NCBI GenBank assembly: GCA_026392555.1 | Contig: JAPLBW010000196.1 | Span: 1-5,096, forward strand | Origin: Actinomycetota bacterium | Lineage (GTDB): Bacteria; Actinomycetota; Actinomycetes; UBA12327 | Direction: 5' to 3' | Length of the DNA stretch: 5,096 bases | In this document: one piece after another, positions 1 to 5,096 of the stretch | How positions within the stretch are numbered: the first letter of the stretch is position 1 | How the letters are laid out: the number at the start of each line of letters is the position of its first letter | Notes under the pieces: model-generated | What the model saw: only the letters and a program-made list of their open reading frames with translations | What the model was told of the DNA's origin: nothing | Databases searched by the model: none | Program-made: the position numbers and the translations under genes

Positions 1-366
1 ATCGACGACCACCAAGGCCGCTGCGTTCTCGGCACGTTCTTGGTGAAGGCCCAAGCGACCAGCACTACTGGCGTCGAAGGTAAACACCACCGGGGTGTCC
101 GCAGGAACATCGGCAGGGGCAACCAACAACTCCTGGCCGGGGAGGAACTGCAAAATGCGCGGCACCACAAAGGGATCATCCCCGAAAGAGACCATCGGGG
201 TGCTTCCCAATGTCTTCAGGGCTAACCCAACGGCCAGGGCTGAACCCAACGCATCACCATCGGGACTGACATGAGCAAGCAACAGCGGACTCGGCGTTGA
301 ACGAGCAAGTTCAACAACCGCAGACCAATCTGCTTCTGTTGCTCGCTGATCCCAGGCGGTGGTCAC
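1..366 (-). CDS. DHH-family phosphoesterase, NrnA-like (N-terminal part; 3' end outside window)
   Basis: This is the first 122 codons of a DHH/DHHA1 phosphoesterase; the rest lies beyond base 1. Members of the NrnA/CnpB branch degrade very short RNAs (nanoRNA) and dephosphorylate pAp, and in mycobacteria act on linear dinucleotides from c-di-AMP or c-di-GMP turnover. Visible motifs are LLAHVSPDGDALGS (H32, D36, D38; motif I metal ligands) and VVFTFDASSAGRLG (D98; motif II). The reading frame ends at VVVD, whose Asp122 should be the first residue of the DHH signature (motif III), so the two His are just off the window. The GTG start at 366-364 overlaps the rbfA stop as GTGA, and only a weak, distant GAGG is seen upstream, so translation probably depends on coupling to rbfA. 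Position after rbfA is the usual actinobacterial place for this gene. Family call is firm; which substrate it prefers cannot be seen. Confidence 0.9.
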   Translation of the reverse strand, partial: MTTAWDQRATEADWSAVVELARSTPSPLLLAHVSPDGDALGSALAVGLALKTLGSTPMVSFGDDPFVVPRILQFLPGQELLVAPADVPADTPVVFTFDASSAGRLGLHQERAENAAALVVVD

Positions 367-809
367 GACGAAGTCTCGTCCTCAGCAGGTTCTTCGTCGT
401 GGCGGTACGGGTCGGCATCGCCAGCAAAAGAAGCACCAACAGCCGCAGCGTGGACTTGCGCATCGGCGGCCTTGGCTTGACGCAACAACTCATCGATGGC
501 ATCTGCGGTCTCGGGGACTGCATCGAGAATGAAGGCCAGGGTTGGGGTGAAGCGAACACCGGTTTGCTTGCCGACTTCGGTTCGCAAAACACCCTTGGCG
601 CTTTCCAGTGCTGCAGCGGACTCGGTGTGTGCTTCCTCGTCACCAAGGACTGTGTAGAAGATGGTGGCTTCATGCAGATCGCCGGTAACGCGAACGTCAG
701 TGACCGTGACAAAACCCAAACGCGGATCCTTGATCCGACGCTCAAGGGTTTCGGCCACAACGACCTTGATGCGGTCTGCCAATTTGAGTGCTCGTGCTTG
801 GTCAGCCAT
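363..809 (-). CDS. rbfA: Ribosome-binding factor A
   Basis: RbfA is a small single-domain KH-type protein that binds the 30S subunit during late maturation of 16S rRNA and is needed for cold growth in Escherichia coli. The 148-residue product has the typical layout: an N-terminal helix (ADRIKVVVAETLERRI, about residues 11-26), the conserved DPRLGFVTVTDVRVTGDL segment (about 28-45), a central helix-rich part, and RFTPTLAFILDAVPE (about 86-100). It ends in an acidic Asp/Glu-rich tail (HDEEPAEDETSS), common in actinobacterial homologues and probably disordered. The ATG start overlaps the infB stop by one base (TAATG), and a purine-rich GAGAAGG lies just inside the end of infB, so translation is likely coupled to IF2. 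The stop overlaps the next gene as GTGA. Length and motifs agree with the family; nothing looks broken. Confidence 0.96.
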   Translation of the reverse strand: MADQARALKLADRIKVVVAETLERRIKDPRLGFVTVTDVRVTGDLHEATIFYTVLGDEEAHTESAAALESAKGVLRTEVGKQTGVRFTPTLAFILDAVPETADAIDELLRQAKAADAQVHAAAVGASFAGDADPYRHDEEPAEDETSS

Positions 810-3421
810 TACACTCTTACCTTCTCACGCATTTCGTAGGTCTCAATGACGTCGTCTGTCTTGACGTCGTTGAACGATCCCAATCCGATACCGCACTCAA
901 ACCCATCGCGGACTTCCGTTGAGTCATCCTTAAAGCGACGCAAGGAGTCGATGGTCAAGTTCTCGGCCACCACTACTCCCTCGCGTATCAGGCGAGCCTT
1001 GCTGTTGCGACGAATCAGACCCGATCGCACCAGACAACCAGCGATGTTGCCGGCCTTGCTGGAGCGGTAGACCTCGCGCACTTCGGCGGTACCCAACTGC
1101 ACTTCTTCGTACTCTGGCTTGAGCAAGCCCTTGAGCGCAGACTCGACTTCGTCGATGGCTTGGTAAATGACCGTGTAGTAACGGATGTCAATGCCTTCAC
1201 GATCGGCCAATTCGCGCGTCTTGCCTTCTGGTCGCACGTTGAATCCGATGATGACTGCATCTGAAGCGGCCGCGAGCATCACGTTGGTTTCGGTAATGGC
1301 ACCGACGCCGCGGTCAATGATGCGCAAGGAGACTTCGTCCCCCACATCGATCTTGAGCAAAGCGTCTTCGAGCGCTTCAACCGAACCGGACACGTCACCC
1401 TTGAGGATGAGCTTGAGTTCTTGTGCCTCGCCCTGTTCCATCTGCTTGAGGAAGTCTTCGAGAGTGCGACGACCGCGCGACTGGGCCAGTTGAGCATTGC
1501 GCTCACGAGCTTGCCGGCGCTCAGCAATTTGACGAGCGATGCGGTCTTCTTCCACAACCAAGAACGAGTCGCCAGCACCAGGAAGCGATGGCGTGGCTTC
1601 GTCCACCAAGACACCGTGCTCGTCCATCATCGCGCGCACGCGACCGAACGCATCACCAGCAACGATGGAGTCACCATTGCGCAAGGTTCCGCGCTGGATC
1701 AACACGGTCGCCACAGGACCTCGACCGCGGTCAAGGTGTGCCTCAATGGCCACACCTTGCGCGTCCTGGTTCGGGTTAGCGCGTAGGTCAAGGGCTGCAT
1801 CAGCAGTCAAGAGCACGGCTTCAAGCAATTCATTAATACCCAAACCTTGTTTGGCCGAGACGTCAATGAACATCGTCGTGCCGCCGTATTCCTCGGCAAC
1901 CAATCCATATTCGGTCAACTGGCCACGCACCTTGGCAGGGTCGGCGCCTTCTTTATCAATCTTGTTCACCGCAACCACGATCGGCACTTCAGCGGCCAAC
2001 GCGTGGTTGAGCGCTTCAACGGTTTGTGGCTTCACACCGTCATCAGCTGCGACCACCAGGACCGCGATGTCGGTGACCTTGGCACCACGAGCACGCATCG
2101 CCGTGAAGGCTTCGTGACCCGGGGTGTCAATGAAGGTGATCGCACGCTCACCGTGATGGATCTGATACGCACCAATGTGCTGGGTGATGCCACCGGCTTC
2201 GCCTTCAATGACGTCAGTGTTACGAATGGCATCGAGCAAGCGCGTCTTACCGTGGTCCACGTGACCCATGACGGTGACAACAGGAGGACGAGCGAACAAG
2301 TCGCCCTCATCGCCTTCGTCTTCACCAAATTCAAGGTCAAAGGACTCGAGCAATTCGCGGTCTTCGTCTTCAGGCGAGACGACAACAACGTCAAAGTTGA
2401 GTTCGGCACCAAGCAACGTCAAGGTTTCGTCGTTAACCGACTGCGTTGCCGTGATGATTTCGCCCAAGTTGAACAAAATCTGCACCAACGACGCCGGGTT
2501 GCCATTGATCTTCTCGGCGAAGTCAGTCAGTGATGCACCACGCGTCATGCGAATCGTTTCGCCTGCTCCGCGAGGGGCAATCACGCCACCAATGGATGGG
2601 GCCTGCAGATCATCGAACTCTTGACGCCGCTGCTTCTTAGACTTGCGGCCCCTTGTGGGGCGACCGCCGGGACGACCAAAGGCACCAGCAGTTGTGCCGC
2701 GGGCGTTTCCACCACGTGGCCCACTACGTCCGCCACCGCCACCACCGCCACCGCCACCACCGGGACGACCGGCGAAACCGCCGCCACCACCGGGAGCACC
2801 AGCTCCACCGCCAGCGCCGGGTCCGCCACGACCACCAGCAGGTGCGCCACGACCACCAGCAGGTGCGCCACGACCGGCGAAACCGCCACCGGGTGCTCCA
2901 CCAGGAGCGCCACTGGGACGCGAAGAAGGACGAGGAGGCATCGATGTGGGAGATGTGCCCGTGCGAGCAGCAGGTGGTCGCGGTGCTGGAGCATCTCGCG
3001 AAGTAAAGGGGTTGTTGCCAGGACGCGGACCAGCTGGTCGCGGACGTGGCGGCATGCTCGAAGGACGAGGTCCATCACTAGGAGCAGAGGTCGCCAACTC
3101 TGGGGGCAACGAAGTGATGCCCATGGCTGCAGCGGCGGCTGTGGCTACTGCAATTTCGTCGGCTGTGGGGCCGTCGGCTAGCTCAGCCGCTTTCTTGGCA
3201 GCAGCCTTTTTGGCAGGGGCCTTCTTCGCAGGGGCAGCTGGTGCAGCTTTCGCGCTCGCAGCTTCCGCCGGATAGGCTTCTTTAACTTTTTTGATTACTG
3301 GCGCTTCAATGGTTGAAGACGCTGAACGGACGAACTCGCCCATATCTTGAAGTTTGGCAACGAGAACCTTGCTCTCAATGCCTAACTCTTTGGCTAGTTC
3401 ATAGACCCGGACCTTGGCCAC
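809..3421 (-). CDS. infB: Translation initiation factor IF-2
   Basis: IF2 is the GTPase that brings formyl-Met-tRNA to the 30S subunit and promotes subunit joining. The 870-residue product has an N-terminal IF2N domain (AKVRVYELAKELG, about 2-50), a Lys/Ala-rich stretch (57-80), a Pro/Arg-rich then Gly-rich linker (about 115-265), a basic RGRKSKKQRRQEF patch, a second IF2N-like part, and the G domain. G motifs are complete: GHVDHGKT (386-393), GGITQHIG (410-417), DTPGHE (432-437), NKID (486-489) and SAK (522-524). Beta-barrel and C-terminal tRNA-binding domains follow, ending YEMREKVRV. The start is the GTG at 3421, preceded by AAGGAG and GGAG; an in-frame GTG at 3460 would put this ribosome binding site inside the coding region and adds residues foreign to the family. 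A 149-bp leader with mini-ORFs precedes it. The length fits an actinobacterial IF2 with an extended linker. Confidence 0.98.
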   Translation of the reverse strand: MAKVRVYELAKELGIESKVLVAKLQDMGEFVRSASSTIEAPVIKKVKEAYPAEAASAKAAPAAPAKKAPAKKAAAKKAAELADGPTADEIAVATAAAAAMGITSLPPELATSAPSDGPRPSSMPPRPRPAGPRPGNNPFTSRDAPAPRPPAARTGTSPTSMPPRPSSRPSGAPGGAPGGGFAGRGAPAGGRGAPAGGRGGPGAGGGAGAPGGGGGFAGRPGGGGGGGGGGGRSGPRGGNARGTTAGAFGRPGGRPTRGRKSKKQRRQEFDDLQAPSIGGVIAPRGAGETIRMTRGASLTDFAEKINGNPASLVQILFNLGEIITATQSVNDETLTLLGAELNFDVVVVSPEDEDRELLESFDLEFGEDEGDEGDLFARPPVVTVMGHVDHGKTRLLDAIRNTDVIEGEAGGITQHIGAYQIHHGERAITFIDTPGHEAFTAMRARGAKVTDIAVLVVAADDGVKPQTVEALNHALAAEVPIVVAVNKIDKEGADPAKVRGQLTEYGLVAEEYGGTTMFIDVSAKQGLGINELLEAVLLTADAALDLRANPNQDAQGVAIEAHLDRGRGPVATVLIQRGTLRNGDSIVAGDAFGRVRAMMDEHGVLVDEATPSLPGAGDSFLVVEEDRIARQIAERRQARERNAQLAQSRGRRTLEDFLKQMEQGEAQELKLILKGDVSGSVEALEDALLKIDVGDEVSLRIIDRGVGAITETNVMLAAASDAVIIGFNVRPEGKTRELADREGIDIRYYTVIYQAIDEVESALKGLLKPEYEEVQLGTAEVREVYRSSKAGNIAGCLVRSGLIRRNSKARLIREGVVVAENLTIDSLRRFKDDSTEVRDGFECGIGLGSFNDVKTDDVIETYEMREKVRV
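2729..2761 (-). repeat. Codons for an 11-glycine run in the IF2 linker
   Basis: Eleven consecutive GGN codons encode Gly221 to Gly231 of IF2, flanked by RP and RSGPRGG. The codons are a mix of GGT and GGC with one GGA rather than a pure triplet, so the run is only moderately slippage-prone. It lies in the flexible linker between the N-terminal domain and the G domain, a region that varies freely in length between actinobacteria. Confidence 0.9.
2830..2871 (-). repeat. Perfect 21-bp tandem duplication in the IF2 linker
   Basis: Bases 2830-2850 and 2851-2871 are identical. On the coding strand each copy gives seven residues, producing the repeated GAPAGGR pattern at about residues 184-198 of IF2. 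The period is a multiple of three, so gain or loss of a unit would keep the frame. It is low-complexity coding sequence and not a mobile element. Confidence 0.9.
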
Positions 3422-3425
3422 TGCT

Positions 3426-3437
3426 CTCCTACTCCTT
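3426..3437 (-). promoter_or_regulatory. Ribosome binding site of infB
   Basis: On the minus strand AAGGAG (3437-3432) is followed by a second GGAG (3429-3426) before the GTG at 3421. The spacers are 10 and 4 bases. The double purine block decides the GTG at 3421 as the infB start against the upstream in-frame GTG at 3460. Confidence 0.85.
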
Positions 3438-3469
3438 AGTCCGAGCCCGGTCAGGGGCACGAACCGTCG

Positions 3470-3512
3470 TTACGGGTACGTACTCATCGCTGCGTGTTCA
3501 TCGATTGCTCAT
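3470..3512 (-). other. Chain of three overlapping mini-ORFs in the infB leader
   Basis: Three very short ORFs follow each other on the infB mRNA. The first (3512-3498) encodes MSNR, the second (3501-3484) MNTQR, and the third (3487-3470) MSTYP. The stop of the first and the start of the second share ATGA, as do the second and third, and all three starts sit in a repeated CGATGA (3514-3509, 3503-3498, 3489-3484). The last stop is 33 bases upstream of the infB AAGGAG. No strong Shine-Dalgarno precedes the first ATG; only a weak GAGAAG is present. The arrangement is directly visible. That it is translated, or regulates IF2 by termination-reinitiation, is inference. It could instead be a repeated RNA or protein binding motif. 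Confidence 0.5.
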
Positions 3513-3537
3513 CGCTTCTCGACTCGTTTCCGATAAG

Positions 3538-3551
3538 GCAACAGGTGTTGC
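3538..3551 (-). repeat. Short inverted repeat in the infB leader
   Basis: GCAACACCTGTTGC is a 6+6 inverted repeat with a two-base centre, lying 20-33 bases downstream of the ylxR stop. As RNA it could form a 5-bp hairpin with a four-base loop; as DNA it has the shape of a small operator. No T-run follows, so it is not an intrinsic terminator of the usual kind. Role unknown. Confidence 0.45.
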
Positions 3552-3570
3552 GCTCTTCCCTGACAACCCC

Positions 3571-3855
3571 TTAAGCAGGGGGTAGTGCTGTAACAAACTG
3601 TTCCACGGCCGTTATGTCAAACGGGCCAGGTCGGCGAAAAGCGCGGTTGAAGCCGCGCCGTTGGATGGCCTGGTCCAGACAAGTGGGATGAATCCATCCC
3701 CCTCGGCCGGGGTTGTGCCCTGCGGGATCTGGGATGACCCGATCCATTGAATCGGTGGTTCCAGAGACCACGAGCCGCAACAACGTGTTGCGATCTGAGC
3801 GTTCTCGACAGCCTAAGCAGGTGCGCACGGGCTGGGGACGGGAGCGTTCGGACAC
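3571..3855 (-). CDS. ylxR: YlxR family (DUF448) RNA-binding protein
   Basis: This is a 94-residue basic protein of the YlxR family, found between nusA and infB in many bacteria. The family fold is a small RNA-binding domain; in Bacillus subtilis the homologue (RnpM) was reported to bind RNase P RNA and modulate its activity. The family signature is clear: RTCLGCRER (residues 11-19) with a CxxC (C13, C16), a central LLRLVVSG strand (25-32), and GRGGWIHPTCL (50-60) with H56 and C59, followed by the basic RRGFNRAFRRP. Whether these Cys and His residues bind metal is not known from sequence. The GTG at 3855 is the only possible start, because an in-frame TGA lies 14 codons upstream (3891-3889) with no ATG, GTG or TTG codon between. 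No good Shine-Dalgarno precedes it, so it may be read from a leaderless mRNA or by weak initiation. Confidence 0.93.
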   Translation of the reverse strand: MSERSRPQPVRTCLGCRERSDRNTLLRLVVSGTTDSMDRVIPDPAGHNPGRGGWIHPTCLDQAIQRRGFNRAFRRPGPFDITAVEQFVTALPPA

Positions 3856-3860
3856 GCCTG

Positions 3861-3891
3861 ACTCTAGCGTGCCAAGGCTGAGCCAGTGTCA
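3861..3891 (-). promoter_or_regulatory. Possible leaderless promoter for ylxR
   Basis: TAGAGT (3866-3861) fits the actinobacterial -10 pattern TANNNT and ends five bases before the GTG of ylxR, the distance expected if transcription starts at the start codon itself. A TGACAC (3891-3886) could serve as a -35, though the 19-base spacer is long. The lack of a ribosome binding site in front of ylxR supports the idea. The hexamer is common by chance, so this is a weak call. Confidence 0.25.
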
Positions 3892-3893
3892 GC
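3877..3893 (-). repeat. Small stem-loop upstream of ylxR
   Basis: GCTGA (3893-3889) and TCAGC (3881-3877) are complementary around a seven-base loop. The 5-bp stem overlaps the possible -35 box and is not followed by a T-run. It may be incidental. Confidence 0.3.
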
Positions 3894-3913
3894 GCGCGCC
3901 CATTTCCGCGGCT

Positions 3914-3941
3914 CTGACGCCTATTTACTGCAGGGCGTCAG
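3914..3941 (-). repeat. Stem-loop downstream of nusA
   Basis: On the minus strand CTGACGCC (3941-3934) is followed, after a 12-base loop, by its exact complement GGCGTCAG (3921-3914), giving an 8-bp GC-rich stem 40 bases after the nusA stop. No T-run follows, so if it ends or pauses transcription it does so without the classical intrinsic signal; it could equally be an RNA processing or 3'-protecting structure. The 5' arm belongs to the 28-bp tandem repeat, and the two other repeat copies carry the same arm (3969-3962 and 3997-3990), so they could pair with the single 3' arm instead. Confidence 0.55.
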
Positions 3942-4008
3942 GCATTGCCCGCTTACTGCAGGGCGTCAGGCATTGCCCGCTTACTGCAGGGCGTCAGGGA
4001 CTGCGCGG
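3925..4008 (-). repeat. 28-bp tandem repeat, three copies, duplicating the nusA 3' end
   Basis: Units at 3925-3952 and 3953-3980 are identical. A third unit at 3981-4008 shares its first 18 bases exactly (on the plus strand) and about half of the remaining ten, and this copy is the end of nusA. Each unit carries CTGACGCCCTGCAGTAA, that is the last NusA codons and the stop. Because 28 is not a multiple of three, the repeated TAA falls in three different frames relative to nusA. In both exact copies the GTC of nusA has become ATG, so each holds a six-residue mini-ORF MPDALQ (3973-3953 and 3945-3925). There are no spacers between units, so it is not a CRISPR array. Confidence 0.95.
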
Positions 4009-4994
4009 GTGCCAATGGACTGATCGGGTGCCATATCCGAGCGGATGTCAATGCGCCAGCCGGTCAGACGGGCAGCCAGGCGCGCGTTTTGTCCCTCTTT
4101 GCCAATGGCAAGCGAAAGTTGGTAGTCCGGCACGATCACGCGAGCGGCTCGGGCTAGTTCGTCGATCACTTCGACGCTAGAGACCTTGGCCGGTGAAAGT
4201 GCATGCTTAACAAATTCGGCCGGGTCTTCGGACCAGTCCACGATGTCGATCTTCTCGCCGTGTAGCTCGTGCATGATGTTGCGCACGCGCTGACCCAACG
4301 GTCCGATGCACGACCCCTTGGCATTGATGCCTTCGAGCTTGGCGTGGACGGCAACCTTGGTGCGGTGACCGGCTTCGCGGGCCATGGCAACCAATTCGAC
4401 TGATCCATCAGCGATCTCAGGGATCTCGAGTGCAAAGAGTTTGCGCACTAATCCTGGGTGCGTACGCGACAAGGTGATCTGCGGTCCGCGCTGTCCCTTG
4501 CGAACGCCAACAACGAAACACTTAATGCGCTCACCGTGAACATACTTTTCACCGGGGACTTGTTCGGCCGGCGGGAGCAAACCTTCCAGCCCACCTAGGT
4601 CGATCATGACATCGCGCGCGTCACGACCCTGCTGGATCACGCCCGAGACCACATCGCCTTCGCGACCCGTCCATTCGCCGAAGGAGCGCTCATCGTCAAC
4701 AACGCGCAGGCGCTGCATGATGACCTGACGGGCAGTGGCGGCGGCAATGCGGCCAAATCCTTCGGGGGTGTCCTCAAATTCAGGGGCGAGTTCGCCTTCT
4801 TCCGTGCTTTCGCCACGCGCCCAAACCGAAACATGACCTGTCTTTTGATCAATCTCGACGCGAGCGTGCGAGTGTGCACCAGCCGTGTGGAGATACGCCG
4901 TCAGTAGTGCCGCCTGCAAAGCTGAAACTACAACCTCAAAAGGAATTTCCTTCTCAGTAACTAGTTCGCGCAGCGCGCTCATGTCGATATCCAT
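3981..4994 (-). CDS. nusA: Transcription termination/antitermination factor NusA
   Basis: NusA binds RNA polymerase and nascent RNA, promoting pausing and intrinsic termination and acting in rRNA antitermination. The 337-residue product has the short architecture: an N-terminal polymerase-binding domain (MDIDMSALRELV..., 1 to about 108), an S1 domain (GREGDVVSGVIQQGRD..., about 110-165), KH1 (about 183-250, with CIGPLGQRVRNI, GPLG at 231-234) and KH2 (about 255-318, with LAIGKEGQNARLAARLTGWRIDI, GKEG at 298-301). It has no C-terminal acidic repeats like those of Escherichia coli NusA. The start is the ATG at 4994, eight bases after AAGGAGG; an in-frame ATG at 5012 lies before that site. The start is one base after the rimP stop, suggesting coupling. 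The 19-residue tail after KH2 (to RAVPDALQ) ends within a tandem repeat that is copied twice more downstream. Confidence 0.97.
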   Translation of the reverse strand: MDIDMSALRELVTEKEIPFEVVVSALQAALLTAYLHTAGAHSHARVEIDQKTGHVSVWARGESTEEGELAPEFEDTPEGFGRIAAATARQVIMQRLRVVDDERSFGEWTGREGDVVSGVIQQGRDARDVMIDLGGLEGLLPPAEQVPGEKYVHGERIKCFVVGVRKGQRGPQITLSRTHPGLVRKLFALEIPEIADGSVELVAMAREAGHRTKVAVHAKLEGINAKGSCIGPLGQRVRNIMHELHGEKIDIVDWSEDPAEFVKHALSPAKVSSVEVIDELARAARVIVPDYQLSLAIGKEGQNARLAARLTGWRIDIRSDMAPDQSIGTRAVPDALQ

Positions 4995-4995
4995 G

Positions 4996-5096
4996 TCACT
5001 GCCCTCCTTCATCGGCGGTCAACTCATCGACTTCATCGCTGAGTTGGTCATTTATACGTGCTCGGTTGAATTCAATTTGCACAACTGCTTTTTCTA
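4996..5096 (-). CDS. rimP: Ribosome maturation factor RimP (C-terminal end only)
   Basis: Only the last 32 codons and the TGA (4998-4996) are in the window; the rest is beyond base 5096. The peptide EKAVVQIEFNRAR is a beta-strand-like end as in the C-terminal SH3-like domain of RimP (VQVEFxR in relatives), followed by an acidic tail (DQLSDEVDELTADEGGQ). RimP takes part in early 30S subunit assembly. The call rests on this short segment plus its position directly upstream of nusA, where rimP is found in most bacteria. The stop is one base from the nusA ATG, and the nusA ribosome binding site overlaps its last codons. Confidence 0.82.
   Translation of the reverse strand, partial: EKAVVQIEFNRARINDQLSDEVDELTADEGGQ
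5003..5009 (-). promoter_or_regulatory. Ribosome binding site of nusA
   Basis: AAGGAGG on the minus strand, inside the last codons of rimP, stands eight bases before the ATG at 4994. It is the strongest Shine-Dalgarno in the window and fixes the nusA start, ruling out the in-frame ATG at 5012 that precedes it. Confidence 0.9.

Larger units (their letters stand above)
3422..3570 (-). promoter_or_regulatory. ylxR-infB intergenic leader (149 bp)
   Basis: This gap separates the ylxR stop from the infB start. It holds, in transcription order, a short dyad (3551-3538), the three overlapping mini-ORFs and the infB ribosome binding site. A TTGTCA (3566-3561) resembles a -35 box, but no convincing -10 follows at the right distance, so no promoter is called. 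No terminator with a T-run is present. No gene of normal length fits here, and a ylxQ/L7Ae-like gene is absent, as is usual in actinobacteria. Confidence 0.6.

Noticed and set aside
1847..3275. Long open frames on the plus strand, including a proline-rich 210-codon frame (2643-3275) and a 228-codon frame (1847-2533)
   Set aside because: They lie wholly opposite infB, show no recognisable domains, and the proline-rich one is simply the complement of glycine codons in the IF2 linker.
3422..3460. Upstream in-frame GTG (3460) as the infB start, adding 13 residues
   Set aside because: The added codons contain the infB ribosome binding site, and the IF2 family N-terminus begins at the AKVRVYELAKE that follows the GTG at 3421.
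3498..3566. A 22-codon leader peptide from TTG (3566) running into the first mini-ORF frame
   Set aside because: It needs a TTG start with no properly spaced ribosome binding site right after the ylxR stop; the overlapping ATG mini-ORFs explain the region better.
3914..3941. Classical intrinsic terminator after nusA
   Set aside because: The stem is good but no T-run follows on the minus strand, so it is listed only as a stem-loop.
3925..4008. CRISPR-like array from the 28-bp repeat
   Set aside because: The units are directly adjacent with no spacers, and one unit is the coding end of nusA.
3713..4180. A 155-codon plus-strand frame across the ylxR-nusA region
   Set aside because: It is antisense to the 5' part of ylxR and the 3' end of nusA, runs through the tandem repeat, and has no domain or start signal of its own.
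4995..5012. Upstream in-frame ATG (5012) as the nusA start
   Set aside because: It precedes the AAGGAGG and overlaps rimP; the family N-terminus MDIDMSALR starts at 4994.

Overview
The window is a stretch of the conserved bacterial translation/transcription-factor operon, read entirely from the minus strand. In transcription order (high to low coordinates) it holds the 3' end of rimP (4996-5096), nusA (3981-4994), ylxR (3571-3855), infB (809-3421), rbfA (363-809), and the first 122 codons of a DHH-family phosphoesterase of the NrnA type (1-366, cut by the window edge). All protein calls rest on motifs read directly from the translations.

The organism is most likely a member of the Actinomycetota. 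The evidence is the short NusA opening with MDIDMSALRELV and lacking long C-terminal repeats, an IF2 that begins AKVRVYELAKELG and carries a Lys/Ala-rich then Pro/Gly-rich N-terminal extension, GTG starts, moderately high GC, and the order rimP-nusA-ylxR-infB-rbfA-DHH without a ylxQ/L7Ae-like gene. Genus cannot be told from this sequence.

Layout: rimP and nusA are one base apart, infB and rbfA overlap as TAATG, and rbfA and the DHH gene overlap as GTGA, so these pairs look translationally coupled. The two real gaps are nusA-ylxR (125 bp) and ylxR-infB (149 bp), and almost everything unusual is in them. The nusA-ylxR gap contains a 28-bp tandem repeat that duplicates the nusA 3' end with its stop codon, a matching inverted-repeat arm that can pair with any repeat copy, and a possible leaderless promoter for ylxR. 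The ylxR-infB gap contains a chain of three mini-ORFs (MSNR, MNTQR, MSTYP), each overlapping the next by ATGA, immediately upstream of the infB ribosome binding site.

Together the genes cover 30S maturation (RimP, RbfA), transcription elongation/antitermination (NusA), an RNA-binding partner (YlxR), initiation (IF2) and short-RNA turnover (DHH phosphoesterase). This is ordinary core-genome content. The best candidate for something little described is the coupled mini-ORF leader of infB, followed by the nusA 3'-end tandem duplication.
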